This document shows, in pieces, positions 1-12,540 of a stretch of 64,000 nt of DNA (its first letter is position 1; every line of letters begins with the position of its first letter). The stretch lies in assembly GCA_949130495.1 (NCBI GenBank), contig OX422221.1, positions 151,943,741-152,007,740 on the forward strand. The letters are read 5' to 3'. Source of the stretch: Sambucus nigra. Lineage: Eukaryota; Streptophyta; Magnoliopsida; Dipsacales; Adoxaceae. The notes under the pieces were generated by a model that saw only the letters and a list, made by a program, of their open reading frames with translations, had not been told where the DNA came from and did not search any database. The position numbers were made by a program, and so were the translations under genes.

Positions 1-516
1 GCAAAAAATTAATTTATTTTATCTAGAGGAATTAAATTCATTATTAGTGAATTTTTAAATTTTAAGACATTATTAATTTGGCGAATTGAGAATTAGATAT
101 TTTAAACTATTTTATGTCGCCTTTTGAGGTCTTAAATTTGAAAGATGTTATAAATTAATTCGGATGGCAATTCAGAGTGCACAGTTGAGTCCGGATTGGT
201 CAAAATAGTCTGAAATGAGTGGCCATATATATATATATTGGGTTTCGGGACTTAATTAGACATAATTGAGCTCCAAATAAAGAATTTGGGCCATTTTTAG
301 GAGGCACATAGGCCTAAAAAAGGGATTTGCGTTTTTAACCCTAATTCTGTAAGGGTGAGGCAACTTAAAGTCATTTTGGAAGACTAAAATTGTGGAGAGC
401 TTAAGAGGAGAGCCATAAGAAGACAATTTAAGGATTTAGGAAGATTGCTTCAAGAACAAGAGGACATCCTTGAATTCAATCCAACATCTTCATCCAAAGG
501 CTTTGATCTATAAATC

Positions 517-526
517 GAGGCAAGTG
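517..526 (+). promoter_or_regulatory. Splice-donor-like motif in LTR A
   Basis: GAGGCAAGTG follows a purine-rich leader. It matches the consensus of GC-AG intron donors (AG|GCAAGT) and recurs at the same relative place in the LTRs of B and D. Function is inferred. Confidence 0.35.
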
Positions 527-845
527 GTTTGACTTTCATTTGTTAATTTACATTTTCCTATTCATATTAAATAAAGGTGGGATTTGATTAATATGTTAGG
601 GTTTAATCAAATTAGAAATTAGGGATTTCATGCTTGGGATTTATAAATATGTAGAGATTTTAAGATTTGTGAATTTAATGCTCCAATTTCGTGTAGATGA
701 TGTAGTTGGGTTGAGTAAAACAAATGGGGGAATTTAGGGTGAAATCTGGGAACATTTTGGGATTAATCTGTACATAATTGGAGGTTTTTAATCTATAATG
801 GAGGACTGGTTTTCTGGGCAACCAAAGAGGAGGGAGAACACCAGG

Positions 846-922
846 GTCGTTCGATCGAAATGGTGTCTCGCTCAAATGAGAGCCATTTTCATTCGAATGA
901 CGTGAATGGTCGTTTGAATGAC
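846..922. repeat. Four spaced palindrome-like motifs in LTR A
   Basis: Four related motifs at about 20-base spacing: TTCGATCGAA, CTCAAATGAG, CATTCGAATG and a decayed GTTTGAATGAC. They have the same style as the TCGTTCGAACGA motifs in the unrelated copia LTR at 8139-8288. Confidence 0.6.
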
Positions 923-1619
923 AGGTGAAACTCTAACTGTTCAGATCTGTTTGCATATTTATGATGAATTATTCCAGCGTTGGCTAAATATGAAATTGAT
1001 GGTTCTAATTTAGGGTCTGAATTTGTGAAAAATCACCCTTGGATTAAGTAGAGGATAAATCCAATTTGAGAATTAAGGTTTATATTGAGTGATTTGAAAC
1101 CTTATTAATTAAGTGGGTAAACTTAATTGAATAATGAATTGGAAATTATTAAATTTCGGGCCGAGAGAGAGAGAGAGAGAGAGTTCGGGTATAATTGGTA
1201 AGGTGACACAAAAATAATGAGAATTAATTAATGTATAATTAATTAAATGAAGTCGCCCCATGAACTTACATGTTTTAGGCTTGTGTATGGACATAGCACA
1301 CCGATAGCCTATATATATATATGGTGATGTGTAGTATATATATGATATATAAATATTTGTGTGAATAATATTTATAGCAAAGCATACTAATATTAATGCT
1401 ATATTAAGAGGTTGGGCGATGTGGGTGAGTCCCCTGACTAGCGAATGCCGGGCCAGTACATTCCCCGGGATATAGCGTCGGTTTTTAGGGGTGGTCCGTT
1501 ATGGTATGGAACAGGCACTTACGGGGGGACTACGACCGCCTCCTATGCATTGGGTGATAGCATTAATATCCGACGTGCGTGGTAATGTTGAGATATAGTT
1601 ATACGTATATATAGTGCAG

Positions 1620-1624
<5 letters not shown>

Positions 1625-1684
<60 letters not shown>
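1625..1684. repeat. (TA)n microsatellite
   Basis: About 30 TA units inside LTR A. Similar TA tracts sit in the LTRs of D, H, B and the copia element. Confidence 0.95.
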
Positions 1685-1685
<1 letters not shown>

Positions 1686-2661
1686 GTGGTGTAAATGTAT
1701 AATTAATATAACTTGTAAACAGTTACGTGGTTTCAAATGGGATTTGATTTAAATAAGTTAGTGTGAATAATAACTTATAACTCATATACGTGGTGTGAGT
1801 TGTGTAAATGAAATAACTCGTGAGAATGTTTTATGGATTTAAATGAGAAATGACTTAAAAAAGTTAATCTGATTAGTAACTTATAAAGTATACTAAGCCC
1901 ACTAGGGATAGAGTAATGAGAAATTATGGGATATATGTGAAAAGACTAGTTACGGGGTGGTTAGCTAGGTGGGTCATGTATAAAACGTTAGGCGTGCACA
2001 TTAGTGGAGGGGTGAGGTGTCCTTAAGAGAATGTGCATCACTAACATAAATATGAAGAGCATACTTGCATTTTAATTTACTTCATTTAAATTCACTTGCT
2101 AAATATTTTCAAAATGTTTTGGGTTCTAACCCTTGCTATAAAATATTTTCAAAACCTTTTAGGTGTCCAGCCACAAGGACGCCATAATTGTTCTATTCCA
2201 GGGTTACGCAACTGCGACAAATGTGGATGTTACATGACTTTGACTCAGCCGCTTCAGTCATTTGATCCATAGAGTAGGATGAAGGCAGTATTTCCTTTGG
2301 GTATGTCTCCCTAGTTATTCTATTTTATTTCAGTTAGATGATGTATTCATTTCTTCCTCTTGTGGTTAATTTTTGGTATTTGATTTGTAGCCGGTGGTTG
2401 TCTCGTCAAGGATTACATTTATTCCATTTTTAGTATTACTTGATTTAGTGATTGGATGATGGTTAGCTATATATTCTTTCGCATGTCGTTGTTGGGATCT
2501 TAAATAAAAAAATAAAATTTGGCACCATGTTTTTTGAATGCTAGGTGGATAGTAAGTTTTAAAAAGTTTTCGACAATGATGCTAAGAATAAACAAAATGA
2601 AATTTATGTTTAATTTGATATAGGACTGATCACCCGCTATTTTATTAGGCGGGGTGTCACA

Positions 2662-4524
2662 TAAGGTTTAAGTGACCTGGATAGATGATCTTAATGATAA
2701 ATTCCTAAAATCCTCTATTAACACTCAAAATTTTATGGATTTAAAGATGGTGAGACCAAAATATGAAATGCATTATGGTAAGGAGTACAAGACCAAACTA
2801 TCGCTAATATTATGTGTTGTCAACATTGTGAGTGGAACACAAAGAAAATTGTGTTTCAAAATCCTTAAAATATTAATTGAATGTGTTCAACATTTATATA
2901 CTTTACAGAAGAGTCTAGAAAACCAATTACAATAGAGAAATTCTAAGTGTGACAAATTAAAACTGCCTTGAAACCGCATTATACACGTGGCGTGCTGTGA
3001 TTGGTTAATTCCTTATGGATGTGGATCTGCGCCAGCGGCATTAACCAATCACCGCATGCCACGTAGGCAATACGGTTTCAATCCAGTTTGAAATGGAGTT
3101 ACATGTAGAATTGTTCATTACATTATCCTAAAGCATTGTGCTAGTATATAGGTGACGTCATGTGTAACATCATAATAAAATGATCCTCGTGATGATATCA
3201 TATAGCTTAGGTCACTCTTATTTTCAAAAGTAAAAAATTGATCTGCACTATCTCCGCTAATTACTAATAAAATAATAAATAGGAGATGACATGGAAGGTA
3301 AAAACTATAGAAAATGACAATTTGGCCCTCTTCAATTTACATCACTCTCCCCGTTGACAATAATTATTCCTCGAACACAAAAGGTGGTCATCATTGGTGT
3401 CCACTTCAGCAGGATAACATGCATAATCAATGACACATGTTGCACCACATCCTTTTGTTGCATAGATGTATCCAAGTCATAAGAGATGAGAACAAACTTT
3501 TTCCATCCGCTATGACATTAAAAATCCAGATGGACAAACACTCTACAAGTAAAGAATAATACAAAAGTAGTGGGAGCATCATCCTCCTTAGTAAAAGGGG
3601 AGGGACTATGGATCGAGAAAATTTCGTTAAACTCTCTTAGTAATCTTCAACATTTAATACATACTTTACGGTTTTGACAGTGGTCAAATCTCATGTAAGA
3701 TTATATCTTGACGAATATAGGTTGGTGGTCCATGGATATAGGGGGAGATTAATGATCCTCATTTTCCCCCAATTGATCATTCAAACTACTCTGTATAGGT
3801 CATCAATAAAGACGTGTCTTGTCAGAGGCACTATACTCAAAATAAGAGATATATTCTAGGTAGGTGGTGAAAAATGGTTGCATCTCTGCCTCATTCAAAA
3901 CTAAGAAATGAGTAGGGGATGGTGTTCTATAAAATATTTCTAATCCATATAATTCGACCACATTAGTGTAACTCTGTAGTTAGGTGGAAGAGATTTGATC
4001 ACACTTGAAGTTGTAGAGTTGTTTGTACTCAAATACATTCTCCATTATATCATGGAAAATAATAAACTCACTCGGGTTTAGATTACCATTAATCCTCTGT
4101 ATGTACACCTGAATATCCATTTAGAAACTCTTGGCAAGCAATCACCCCCTGATGGGTAAACTAAATGATCATCCTCATCATCATTATCAATCAAAGGTTT
4201 ATCATACCTTTTAGTAGATGGAATAGAGAGTGGGGCATCAAAATGCTTATTTCCCTCTTAAATTGGAGGTAAATCATGCTAATCTTCTCATCTTAGGGGG
4301 ATATGTCTATTTTTAAATCCTTATTATAATAAGTAAAACAAGTGTGCCACTCAACAGGATCAAATGAGGTTACTTTTAGGCTTAATTACTAAAATGGAAA
4401 GGAGTTCGAGATCCACTTTTAACAAAATAGTTGTTGGCCAATGATGTACAACAATAGGTGTTTTGGGGGAAAATCCTTCCCCTTGATAAACTACTTGAAT
4501 TGAATTGGCTACTGGAATGAGAGT
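2662..4524. other. Non-coding stretch left of the copia insertion
   Basis: No recognisable gene. The longest open frame, about 87 codons at 2672-2935, has no family motif. It contains the fold-back element at 2939-3112 and a block (3236-3330) that looks distantly related to 54050-54160. Because the copia element split one original sequence here, this DNA was once continuous with 50150 onward, so it may be decayed internal DNA of element E. Confidence 0.4.
2939..3112. mobile_element. Fold-back element / MITE-like inverted repeat
   Basis: Two arms of about 70 bases are inverted copies. The left arm contains TTGAAACCGCATT, ACGTGGCGTGC and TGTGATTGGTTAAT. The right arm (3040-3112) reads back TTGAAACCGTATT, ACGTGGCATGC and GGTGATTGGTTAAT. 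The loop is about 30 bases. Pairing weakens outward to AATTCTA at the tips. No coding capacity and no convincing target duplication, so the superfamily is not assigned. Confidence 0.7.
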
Positions 4525-5097
4525 TGAAAACGATAGGACCCCCCAATTTTAAATTTTACAAAAAGAATTTTCTTTAAATGTAGAAGAGAGATGGCTCAAC
4601 ACAACAAATTTTAATTTCTACAAATTAAAATTAAACTAAAACTCAAAGACTAATTAAATTAAATAAGAAATACATTTTTCACTTAAATGAAATTAATTCA
4701 AGCCAAGTCCTAGAAATTTGCCTAATAAGATAATTAATCCAATTTTGCAAATTTAGGCCAAAGTAAATTTTATCCAATAAAATTAATGACTTGAATTAAA
4801 TTATGTTTACACAAATTGAATAGCACAAAATTAATTGTACCAATTTTATCTTTTTAACCTAAGCATGCATTAAATATGATATGCAAAAGATAAAATAGGT
4901 AAACAACCACTACGCCGAGATGTACGAAGAAAAACCCACAACGGGATAAAAAATGGACGGCCCTAGCGTCAAATCCAATAAGTATGGTTTTACAAATGCA
5001 AGACAAAAAGAGTTACAACACTCGAATTGACTCCGTCCAAGCCCCGGCGCTCCTTCTTGTTCACACCTCTGCCTAGCGAATAACCACAGAGGTCCAT

Positions 5098-7474
5098 TGT
5101 AATGCCATGACACGAATTTAGATTACGGTTGGAATAACCCAAATCCGAATAAAAGGGGGAGGGAAAAAAGTTTACTTTATTATTTAAGAAAAATATATAT
5201 TTAATTGATTTACGGTTATGATATTTATTTGTCAAATTTTAATTTAAAAAGAATAAACGTTTGACATGACTAATAAATTCAACTTATGAATTTTTCCATG
5301 AAAAACCATGTAATACCACACTTAATCTGTCGAAATAAAGTTCACTGAGTAAGACAACACAATAGTCCAAATCCCTTAATAAAGTTCCAAAATATTAATT
5401 AAAGTGATACAAATATAAATCTTAAGCATATTATGAAACGGTCAACCGAGCGTCTAACGTTGAGTCACACCCTCCGCATCCTTACCAAGATCCTTTCGAC
5501 TATCACCTACTAAAGTACCTAGGGTGGGGAAAAGTATGGGGGGTGAGTGAATGCCCAGTAGGGTGGGAAATACTAAGCAATAATTTGATAATAAAAATAC
5601 TATACATATACAATGCCTTTCGGTATTTTATAAAATAATTTCCAATTCATTAAATGTTAATATAACTACATGCAATGCACTCGGGCTATATACCTAACTC
5701 ACACTTCAGTATTTTTCATGTCTCGTGCCAGAGACTTAACTTATTAATCCAACTATGTTGTCATTTAATAAGATCCATTTATTAAAATTCATTAATCCAT
5801 TCATTTTCCCAATCATTGATGAATATTACTTTTGGATTTGCCAACATCCATGATTTCACGGATTTTCACCGTTGGTAGCGAGCACACATATGTTACACTA
5901 ACCAGGTTGTTTGGGGTCTGGACGTCAGGCCCTCCTTAATTATTCTTCTCGGAAACATCCGAATATCATTATCTTTTCATATATTCACATTCTTTCAAAT
6001 ATTCATATTCTTACAATTATTCTCATTATCCCAAGTACTCGCATTAATCTTTCGGTGTTACTTTTGTACTTTATTATTTGCCTTACTTTTAAAATAGCCG
6101 AGGAGGCCGACTGATAATAACATCGTACTTTGAACTCTAACATCCAATCACCATTTACCCTATTTATTCATTAATGCATTAACACATTTTTAGTACCTTC
6201 AAAATGATTTTACTAGCATTTAAAGTAAAGAAACATTATGTTCCACTAGTTTTTCACGTAATTAGCAAAATTGCCATTATGCCATTTTTACACCAAAAAT
6301 GCATCCTTTAAAAGGGTTTTCAAGAAAAAAAAATCTTTATAAGACCTTACATTTTTTCTATAATATTTTACTCATTTAATCATAAACTTAATTATGAAAA
6401 TTACCATTTTAATGTAGGGTTCAAATATACGGTTTACCATTTTAAGTCATTATCATCACTTTTTAACATCATCAAAGTAGGGGCTGAAATTTATCATTTT
6501 TTCAAAACATAATGAAATCTATATATTTCATTTCAAAACATATCATTTACCATGGCTAAAAAATTATTTAAGTATATTCACATGAAATGAGTATTTCTAC
6601 CTTAGAAATCCATGCATATGCATCCTACACATTCATATTCAAGTAGTATATGATTATAACATCTTTTGTTTACAATTTTTATGTTCTAATCATTCATTTA
6701 TACAAGCATGATATTATGAAATTTAATCAACAAAGCTAGTTCATTTTAACACATAAAGGCATGGGTTTACATAATAGAAAATACAAGAGCTAGCAGTTTT
6801 TTACAAGAAATCATCTTTCATCAACATGGATGTTTTAAGATTTTGAAAATATAAATTTAGGAAGAGGAAACCCCTACATGATTTATGAAGAGGAGATAAC
6901 TTTGGAGAAGAAAACTTCAAGTCATCCATGAATGCACCTAAACTCCACTCCAAAATCAAGCTATCAAGCCACACCAAGTTGCCCTACCCCTTGTGTGATG
7001 TTTTAATGGAATTTTGAGCTTCTTTAATGGAGTTTGAGGAGAGAGAATATGGTTATAAGGGTTAGCCAAGAAATTTAGAAGTATTTTTGCCCTTGAGGAT
7101 ATAAGAGAGAGGAAGAAGATGGAGGAATTTATATTTTTTTGGATTACTAGGTTCATGAATCCCCCTCACCCTTATTTATATCAATTTTAAGCTTCCCTTT
7201 TCAATCTTTTGACTCATTTAAGTCTCCTAGGCTTGAAAATATAAGTGAAACACGTTTTTCCTAAGTTGGAAAATACAAAAGCCAACCACCCAATACATGA
7301 GCCAACCACCCCACCTAAAGTAATTTTTTTACTATAATTTCAACATAAATCCATCTAAAACGGGGTCTAAACCATCTTTTTTGAAGGGAAAGTTATTCAA
7401 AATAAAATTTTACATTTGTTTGCAATGTTTCAGATTTTTCTGAGCATTTTTATTTTTTTTGATGAAAAATGATT

Positions 7475-7537
<63 letters not shown>

Positions 7538-7692
7538 AAATTGCATAAAACTTTACCAAGGTGCTTAAATAAACCATATAAACACAAATAAATTCCTATG
7601 TGAGACACGCAAATGTAGATTTTTTGTTAATGGCACGTTGACATATAAATAGGTCGAAATACAAGTACGTAATAAAAAGTGTGGTTATTACA
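5098..7692 (-). mobile_element. Solo LTR H of a Ty3/gypsy element
   Basis: A 2595-bp insertion in the copia LTR, bounded by TCCAT (5093-5097) and TCCAC (7693-7697), a 5-bp duplication with one change. Read on the minus strand it starts TGTAATAACCACAC and ends GGCATTACA, the TGTAAT..ATTACA type seen in B. On the minus strand a TATA-like GATATAAATAAG lies near 7180, and the block at 5440-5575 (CCCAGTAGGG and neighbours) resembles LTR ends of plant chromoviruses. No PBS, PPT next to an LTR, or coding region was found. A second end-like string, GTGTGGTATTACA, occurs inside (reads back from about 5325). Confidence 0.7.
7475..7535. repeat. (TA)n(TG)n compound microsatellite
   Basis: TA units followed by about 21 TG units, inside solo LTR H. 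Confidence 0.95.
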
Positions 7693-8138
7693 TCCACCGC
7701 GATCTCGAAATCCATCGATCAGACTTGTTCGGTCACGACCACCCGAACAAGGATCATTTATCCAAGTGGATATGTCACAACAAACAATGTTCTTCTTTGT
7801 GGGATGTAAAAATAAACCCAAACTTCTCTTCTTTGAGGTGTAGAGAAAAACCCAGTGCCAAACACTCCAAGCAAGGATATATATTAGGAACTTGGAGTAA
7901 ACTATTATGGATGTAAACCAAAAGTGTTTAAGGATGATTTTCTTGAAAAACAAAAACCCTCAAAACATGAACATTTTCATGATAAAATTAAACTCTCAAA
8001 AACTCTCTCTAAGAGATGGAAGAATTAAAAAAGTTGGTTACAAAGAATTGGTTCCCGCTCATAAGTAATTCCGGAAAAATTAATGGGAACAAAAGAGTGG
8101 AGTAGTCGAGAAAACTGCCCAAAAAATTTCCCGTCGAA

Positions 8139-8288
8139 AATCTGGTTCGAACAAGATTTTTGTTCGAACGAAGTCTCGTTCGACCGACCCTTCTAACAAA
8201 GTTACAGAGGCCAATGGGAAAAATTCGTTGGCAAACTCGTTCGAAATACATTCTCGTTCCAATGAAAAACTCGTTCGAACAAAGTCCC
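8139..8288. repeat. Cluster of TTCGAA-centred palindromes in the copia 3' LTR
   Basis: Six motif copies in two groups (8143-8195 and 8234-8283), for example GTTCGAAC, TTGTTCGAACGAA and CTCGTTCGAACAAA. The partner LTR carries the cluster at 49553-49690 with several copies decayed by C-to-T type changes. Confidence 0.75.
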
Positions 8289-8658
8289 AAAATGGTCAAA
8301 ATTCGATTTTAAGGCCATAAACTTTATTTTAAAGTTCTAAAGAAACCTTCTGAAAATAAACTTCAGTTTAAAATAAAATTACTCCCTTTATAAAATTATT
8401 CCAAGTCTTCATATATGTATATATATAAAAATGAATTCATACCTTTTGGAGACTATGGAATATGATGTTGATGACGTGAAACGGGGCACATGTAAACTGA
8501 CAAATGATGAAGCTTTATAATCTTGGCCACTACGTCTTCAACTAACACGTCATAGGCTTGGATGGATACACTTGAACACTATCCTATGACTCAAATATTT
8601 TTGTTCGGAATTAATCCAACACTATATTAGGACTCAATCAGAGACTTGTGCCCTTACA

Positions 8659-8671
8659 AATCTCCCCCTTT
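8659..8671 (-). other. Polypurine tract of the copia element
   Basis: Reads AAAGGGGGAGATT on the minus strand, directly before the 3' LTR start TGTAAGGGCACAAG. This is where plus-strand DNA synthesis would be primed. Confidence 0.85.
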
Positions 8672-9395
8672 GGCTATTTTGGGACAAAAAACAAACAGAA
8701 CTCCTAAAGGGCTGTCAAGATCTACTAGAGTTAAAAAAATATCCCACCCAAAATAAAAATTACATAGTTTGACTCAAAAAGTCAAGGATCAATATCATTG
8801 CCGATGAAAGTTTCCATTTAGAAGAATTCCTGCACACTTAAACAAACTATCAAACGCATAGGGAATATCAAGAATATTAAAGGCATGTAAAATAAATACT
8901 CCCCCAAAATTAATTATCCCCTTTATCAAATATGATCAACCTAAGAAGGTCGCGACTCCCCAAGTTTAAATCTCATAAACTAAGATACGATTATAATAGG
9001 ATTAGATACCATTTCTCCCCCTTTCATTCTCCCCTTTTTGTTCAGGAATAGACAAAGGAAAAAACTAATTTAGACACGATGATAAGAAAATGAAAGCATA
9101 TGGGAAACAAAATCAAAACTAATCCATACAAATAATAATGGATACTAATATGACACATATGATATTAAGCATGTGATATCAATAACAATATTCAACACGA
9201 TAGATAACAATTACGAGTTTGAAGTATAGATGGACTAGAAAACAAGGCAAAGGCAAAATACCATATATACATAGACATAATGAATATCAAAAACGCACAC
9301 GCACATATATATAGGTATAGACACCACACATGACACAAAATACAATAAGCTTTTCACACTTGTATGGCAAAACTGAGTCATATGGAAACGAAAGT
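8672..9395 (-). other. 3' non-coding tail of the copia element, left piece
   Basis: A-rich on the plus strand and without a coding region. It is interrupted at 9395 by element C. The other side of the break is at 30052 (repeated at 33019 and 35986 by the triplication). Confidence 0.65.
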
Positions 9396-10162
9396 TGATC
9401 AATGCGTGAAAGGTGTGTTCGTGTAAGGACACAATTACACAAACCTAAATTATAACTACACTTGAGATACAAGTATAGCGGTAAGTCGGGTATCGAAAAT
9501 CCACAGAGACGAGTTGCTAGAATTTATAAGGTTTAATATTCCAGAAATAAAACTGTAAAAGATGATTATACACAAAAAGGAAAAAGGTGCATAAAAGGGA
9601 AATATTAATCTAGGTGTGGGAAAATAAAGCTAGATTAAGAAAGAGGAAAAACATATAGGTTGCGTCGAATATCCCTCACTCGATTTAATTAATATAAAAT
9701 GGTCACATGGGTCGATGAGTTATTAAGAATGTGTCTCATTTCGATAGTTAATTGAACCAAGGGTTATCACGCCCATAAATCTTCATAAAAGTTTAATACG
9801 ATTTCGGCGTCAACAAATACCTCGAAAATTACGCACGCAAGGTCGTAAGCACATGACATACATGATATGCCCCGTCAAATCCCCTAAGCACAATAACTAG
9901 AACAACGGACCCAAAATAGACCCGTAAATACCATCACCAAAGCAAAGCAACACGGCAACCCGAATGAGTTCCATTCAAACACAACCTAGACTAAATTAGC
10001 TAGAAAGCATATTAAAAATGCGATAAATAAATGCGGTAAATAAACGCAATAAAACTACGCTACAAAGCATGTGAAACTAATTATGAAAGCATGTAAATTA
10101 CCTACAAAGAAAGAATTAATGAAATACACACGATATTAATGGAGAGGGTGAATGAATAGTCA

Positions 10163-10168
10163 ACTTAC
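10163..10168 (-). promoter_or_regulatory. GTAAGT splice-donor-like site in LTR C
   Basis: Reads TTTGTAAGTTGAC on the minus strand, about 125 bases after the TATA-like site. An acceptor-like TTTTTGCAG|G follows the PBS (28422). In the triplicated 5' LTR copies the site reads TTTATAAGATGAC and is lost. Confidence 0.35.
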
Positions 10169-10290
10169 AAACCCAAAAGGGTGTCAATCCAAGAAGAAAT
10201 GAAGAAGAACTCTTCAAAAATCTAAACCCTAACCTAAACTAACTTAGAATGAATTATATAAACTATATATGAAAATAGAAACCAAAATTC

Positions 10291-10300
10291 CTTTATATAG
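10291..10300 (-). promoter_or_regulatory. TATA-like site of LTR C
   Basis: CTATATAAAG on the minus strand. Palindromes lie 70-190 bases upstream. A transcript starting about 30 bases downstream would run through the donor-like site at 10168. Confidence 0.5.
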
Positions 10301-10366
10301 TAAGTTACAAGAGAAATAAAGGAAAAAGAAAAGAAAAGGAAAGATCTCAAAATATTTGGCATACGC

Positions 10367-10483
10367 GGTCGACCACGGCCGGGGGTTCGGTTGATCGCAA
10401 CCTTATGCAAAAGCCCACTGTCTCATTTCCACGAAAAAACCTGAAACTTCGGTCGACCGGGCCTTAAACCACGATCGACCGAT
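10367..10483. repeat. Four TCGA-centred palindromes in LTR C
   Basis: GGTCGACC (10367), GGTTGATCGC (10389), CGGTCGACCG (10450) and CGATCGACCG (10472), arranged as two pairs about 60 bases apart. The same arrangement recurs near 29526-29645 in the other LTR. Element B uses the closely related CGATCGACC. Confidence 0.75.
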
Positions 10484-10693
10484 ACTCAGTTTTCCTGCCT
10501 TGTTTGGTCCATGAAGAGGGGGAAAAGTCCATTAACAGAAATAGCCATAACTTCTTCGTCTGAACTCCAAACGGCGCACCATTTACGGACACGCGACGCT
10601 AACTCAACGAGCATTAATATTGGCATTTAGGATCGTAAAAGCGCTAGAATACATAAAGATAACGGGTGAAAATATGTAATATATGATACAAAT

Positions 10694-10711
10694 CACACCC
10701 CCTAACTTAAA
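10694..10711 (-). other. Polypurine tract of element C
   Basis: TTTAAGTTAGGGGGTGTG on the minus strand, overlapping the LTR start TGATTTGTATC. An exact second copy lies at 12523-12540. Confidence 0.75.
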
Positions 10712-12522
10712 CATTCCTAGTCCCTAGTAATGAAACAAACAAAACCAGTCCACAGAGGGTAATACAAGACGTATATATGCATCAAAATATAAATGCCACT
10801 TTCATAGGGAGCACAATTGAATTTAGCATATGAAATAAGCCGTTAAACCCCCAAGTTACCCTGGTGGACGAGTATCATCTCGTGAGCATTTTCAGGGAAG
10901 ATACCCACAAACATCACATGGTTTCCTCAAAATATGCCCACGCCAACATGCCACAAGCTCAACAATAGAAAAAAGGAATTCATACATGTTATTAGCATAA
11001 TGAATTAATTCAAACAAAAGTCTGAATCATTAACATTATAGAATGCACCTCATAGAATTGAAACCTTAAAATGTGGGAGGGGGCGAGCAAATGCAAAGTA
11101 TGATCTGGTAAAAATTTATATAAATCGGATTTGGTAAAAACTTATATAAATCGGATAAACGTTAAAGAAAGCATATATTCAATCCTCACGGGCATTACAC
11201 TCATCAAGTGAATTTACTCAAAACAGGGAGGTAACACATAGAACATGCGGGCATAATGAGTAAATATAAATGGAAACTAGGTCGCACACATGTCACAAAT
11301 GAAGAACACTATATAGAAAATGCAAAATATGTAATCTCAATGAAAGAAACCACTCACTAAAGGAGGCGAAATGTATTTTCATAGATTATCAAAACTATTT
11401 AAACCTTTGAATTACATCTACTTAAGATCACATAGGACTTTAATATGGTTGTAATGTAGGTTTGGCTAGGGTATGGAATGAAGGAATGTATATACGGATT
11501 CAAAGTGTTAGAAAATGACAACTCGGAATAATGGGAAAATGCGAGCAATATCAAAATTGGAAAATAAGTTCCACAAAGGCATTAGATATATCATCGGGGA
11601 GAGTAATCAAAGATTATTGAACACTATACAACATTTACAACTTTCTTTTTCTTTTTCTTTTCTTCTTTTTCTCATATTTTCTTTTGCTTTTTGCTTTCTC
11701 TTTTTCACTTCTATCTTCTTTACTTTTCTCACTCTCATATGCCTAAATTGGAACCCACACATAACAACAACATTCAATCCGAAGTAACATTCCAAACAAA
11801 GGTATGGAAAGTGTATGTATGGTTTAAAACTCCAAATTGGATTTGGTATGGGATTGGGTTATGAAATGAAAGGCTAATATTTAGGATCAAAGGGGTTGAC
11901 GAGGGGAAACATATAAGGTGAGGTCAAGGTCAATATGGGTGATATAACAAAGAATGTCTATGATCATTTACAAAAGATTACACAATTCTCGAGTGAAAAA
12001 AATATATTAAAATCATGCTCAAGTAACACATTTAATGTATGAACTCAATTAATGAATGATCAAATGAAAGAATAGAGAGATTACCGACGAATTCAACATT
12101 TTCAAAGAGAAAATAATAGTGTATACACTGACAAACGATGAAAGGTACAAAGATTACTCGGTGTAAGTATATACAATGCAACAAAAGAATACGGAGTTAT
12201 AAAAATCTTAAACCAAATCAATTAAACAATAAAAGTGCATGTGCTCATGGTATTAAAGTTTAATTCATGAAGTTATTCATAATATCAATGATTGAGGACT
12301 AAAGTCTAATAAATTATAAAATCGAGAACATGCATCATTGGGTCGTCTATTGGATTGGGCAATTATTAAAATTTATCATCGGAAACAAAGGAAAAATGCC
12401 CAAAAAATGAGAAAAAGAAAAGAAAATCTTTTTGAAAATTTTTAATTTTCTAAGAAAAGCATATTAAGTAACTAACATGTGAGCAAAAACATGGACTAAA
12501 TAAAGAAATGGATAGAATATCC
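10712..12522 (-). other. Non-coding 3' region of element C
   Basis: No open frame with a recognisable family. It contains a CT-rich run at 11641-11740 and two near-copies of AAAATTTATATAAATCGGAT-like text around 11110-11155. It lies between two identical PPT copies. Confidence 0.5.
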
Positions 12523-12540
12523 CACACCCCCTAACTTAAA
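12523..12540 (-). other. Second, internal polypurine tract copy in element C
   Basis: 18 bases identical to the PPT at the 3' LTR. It could act as a central PPT or mark an old internal duplication. The bases beyond the 18 differ. Confidence 0.55.

Larger units (their letters stand above)
1..2661 (+). mobile_element. Element A: right part of a Ty3/gypsy LTR, cut by the window start
   Basis: The stretch ends in GGCGGGGTGTCACA, like the GGTGTGGTGTTACA end of element B and the GTGGGGTGTTACA end of D, and contains no coding region. Features shared with B in the same order support one LTR superfamily: a purine-rich leader followed by GAGGCAAGTG (517), a phrase of the type AGGTGTCCAG..GGACGCC (around 2160), and TTTTCGACAATGATGCT near the end. 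A GC-rich block at 1410-1560 resembles blocks in Tekay/Del LTRs. The left end lies outside the window, so neither a TSD nor the choice between solo LTR and element end can be tested. No PBS follows 2661. Confidence 0.7.
4525..8658 (-). mobile_element. 3' LTR of the copia element, interrupted by solo LTR H
   Basis: Aligns along its length with 48517-50144 once H (5098-7692) and one target duplication are removed, leaving about 1.53 kb. The size gap to the 1.63-kb partner is mostly the CT/TA microsatellite present only in the right copy. It begins TGAAAACGATAGG and ends CTTGTGCCCTTACA. The partner starts TAAAAATGATAGG, so one terminal base has changed there. Many substitutions separate the pair, so this insertion is old compared with D. 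Confidence 0.85.
9396..10695 (-). mobile_element. 3' LTR of element C
   Basis: 1300 bp, beginning TGATCAATGCGTGAAAGG and ending GATACAAATCA in plus-strand reading. It lacks about 200 bp present in the 5' LTR copy (29757-29975). On the minus strand it carries a TATA-like CTATATAAAG, a GTAAGT donor-like site and a U5 block containing CTCTGTGGATTTTCGATACC that also occurs in element G. Confidence 0.8.

Noticed and set aside
11515..11787. Possible secreted or membrane protein rich in Phe and Leu
   Set aside because: The hydrophobic run comes from a CT-rich stretch (11641-11740) in the non-coding tail of C. No start context or homology.
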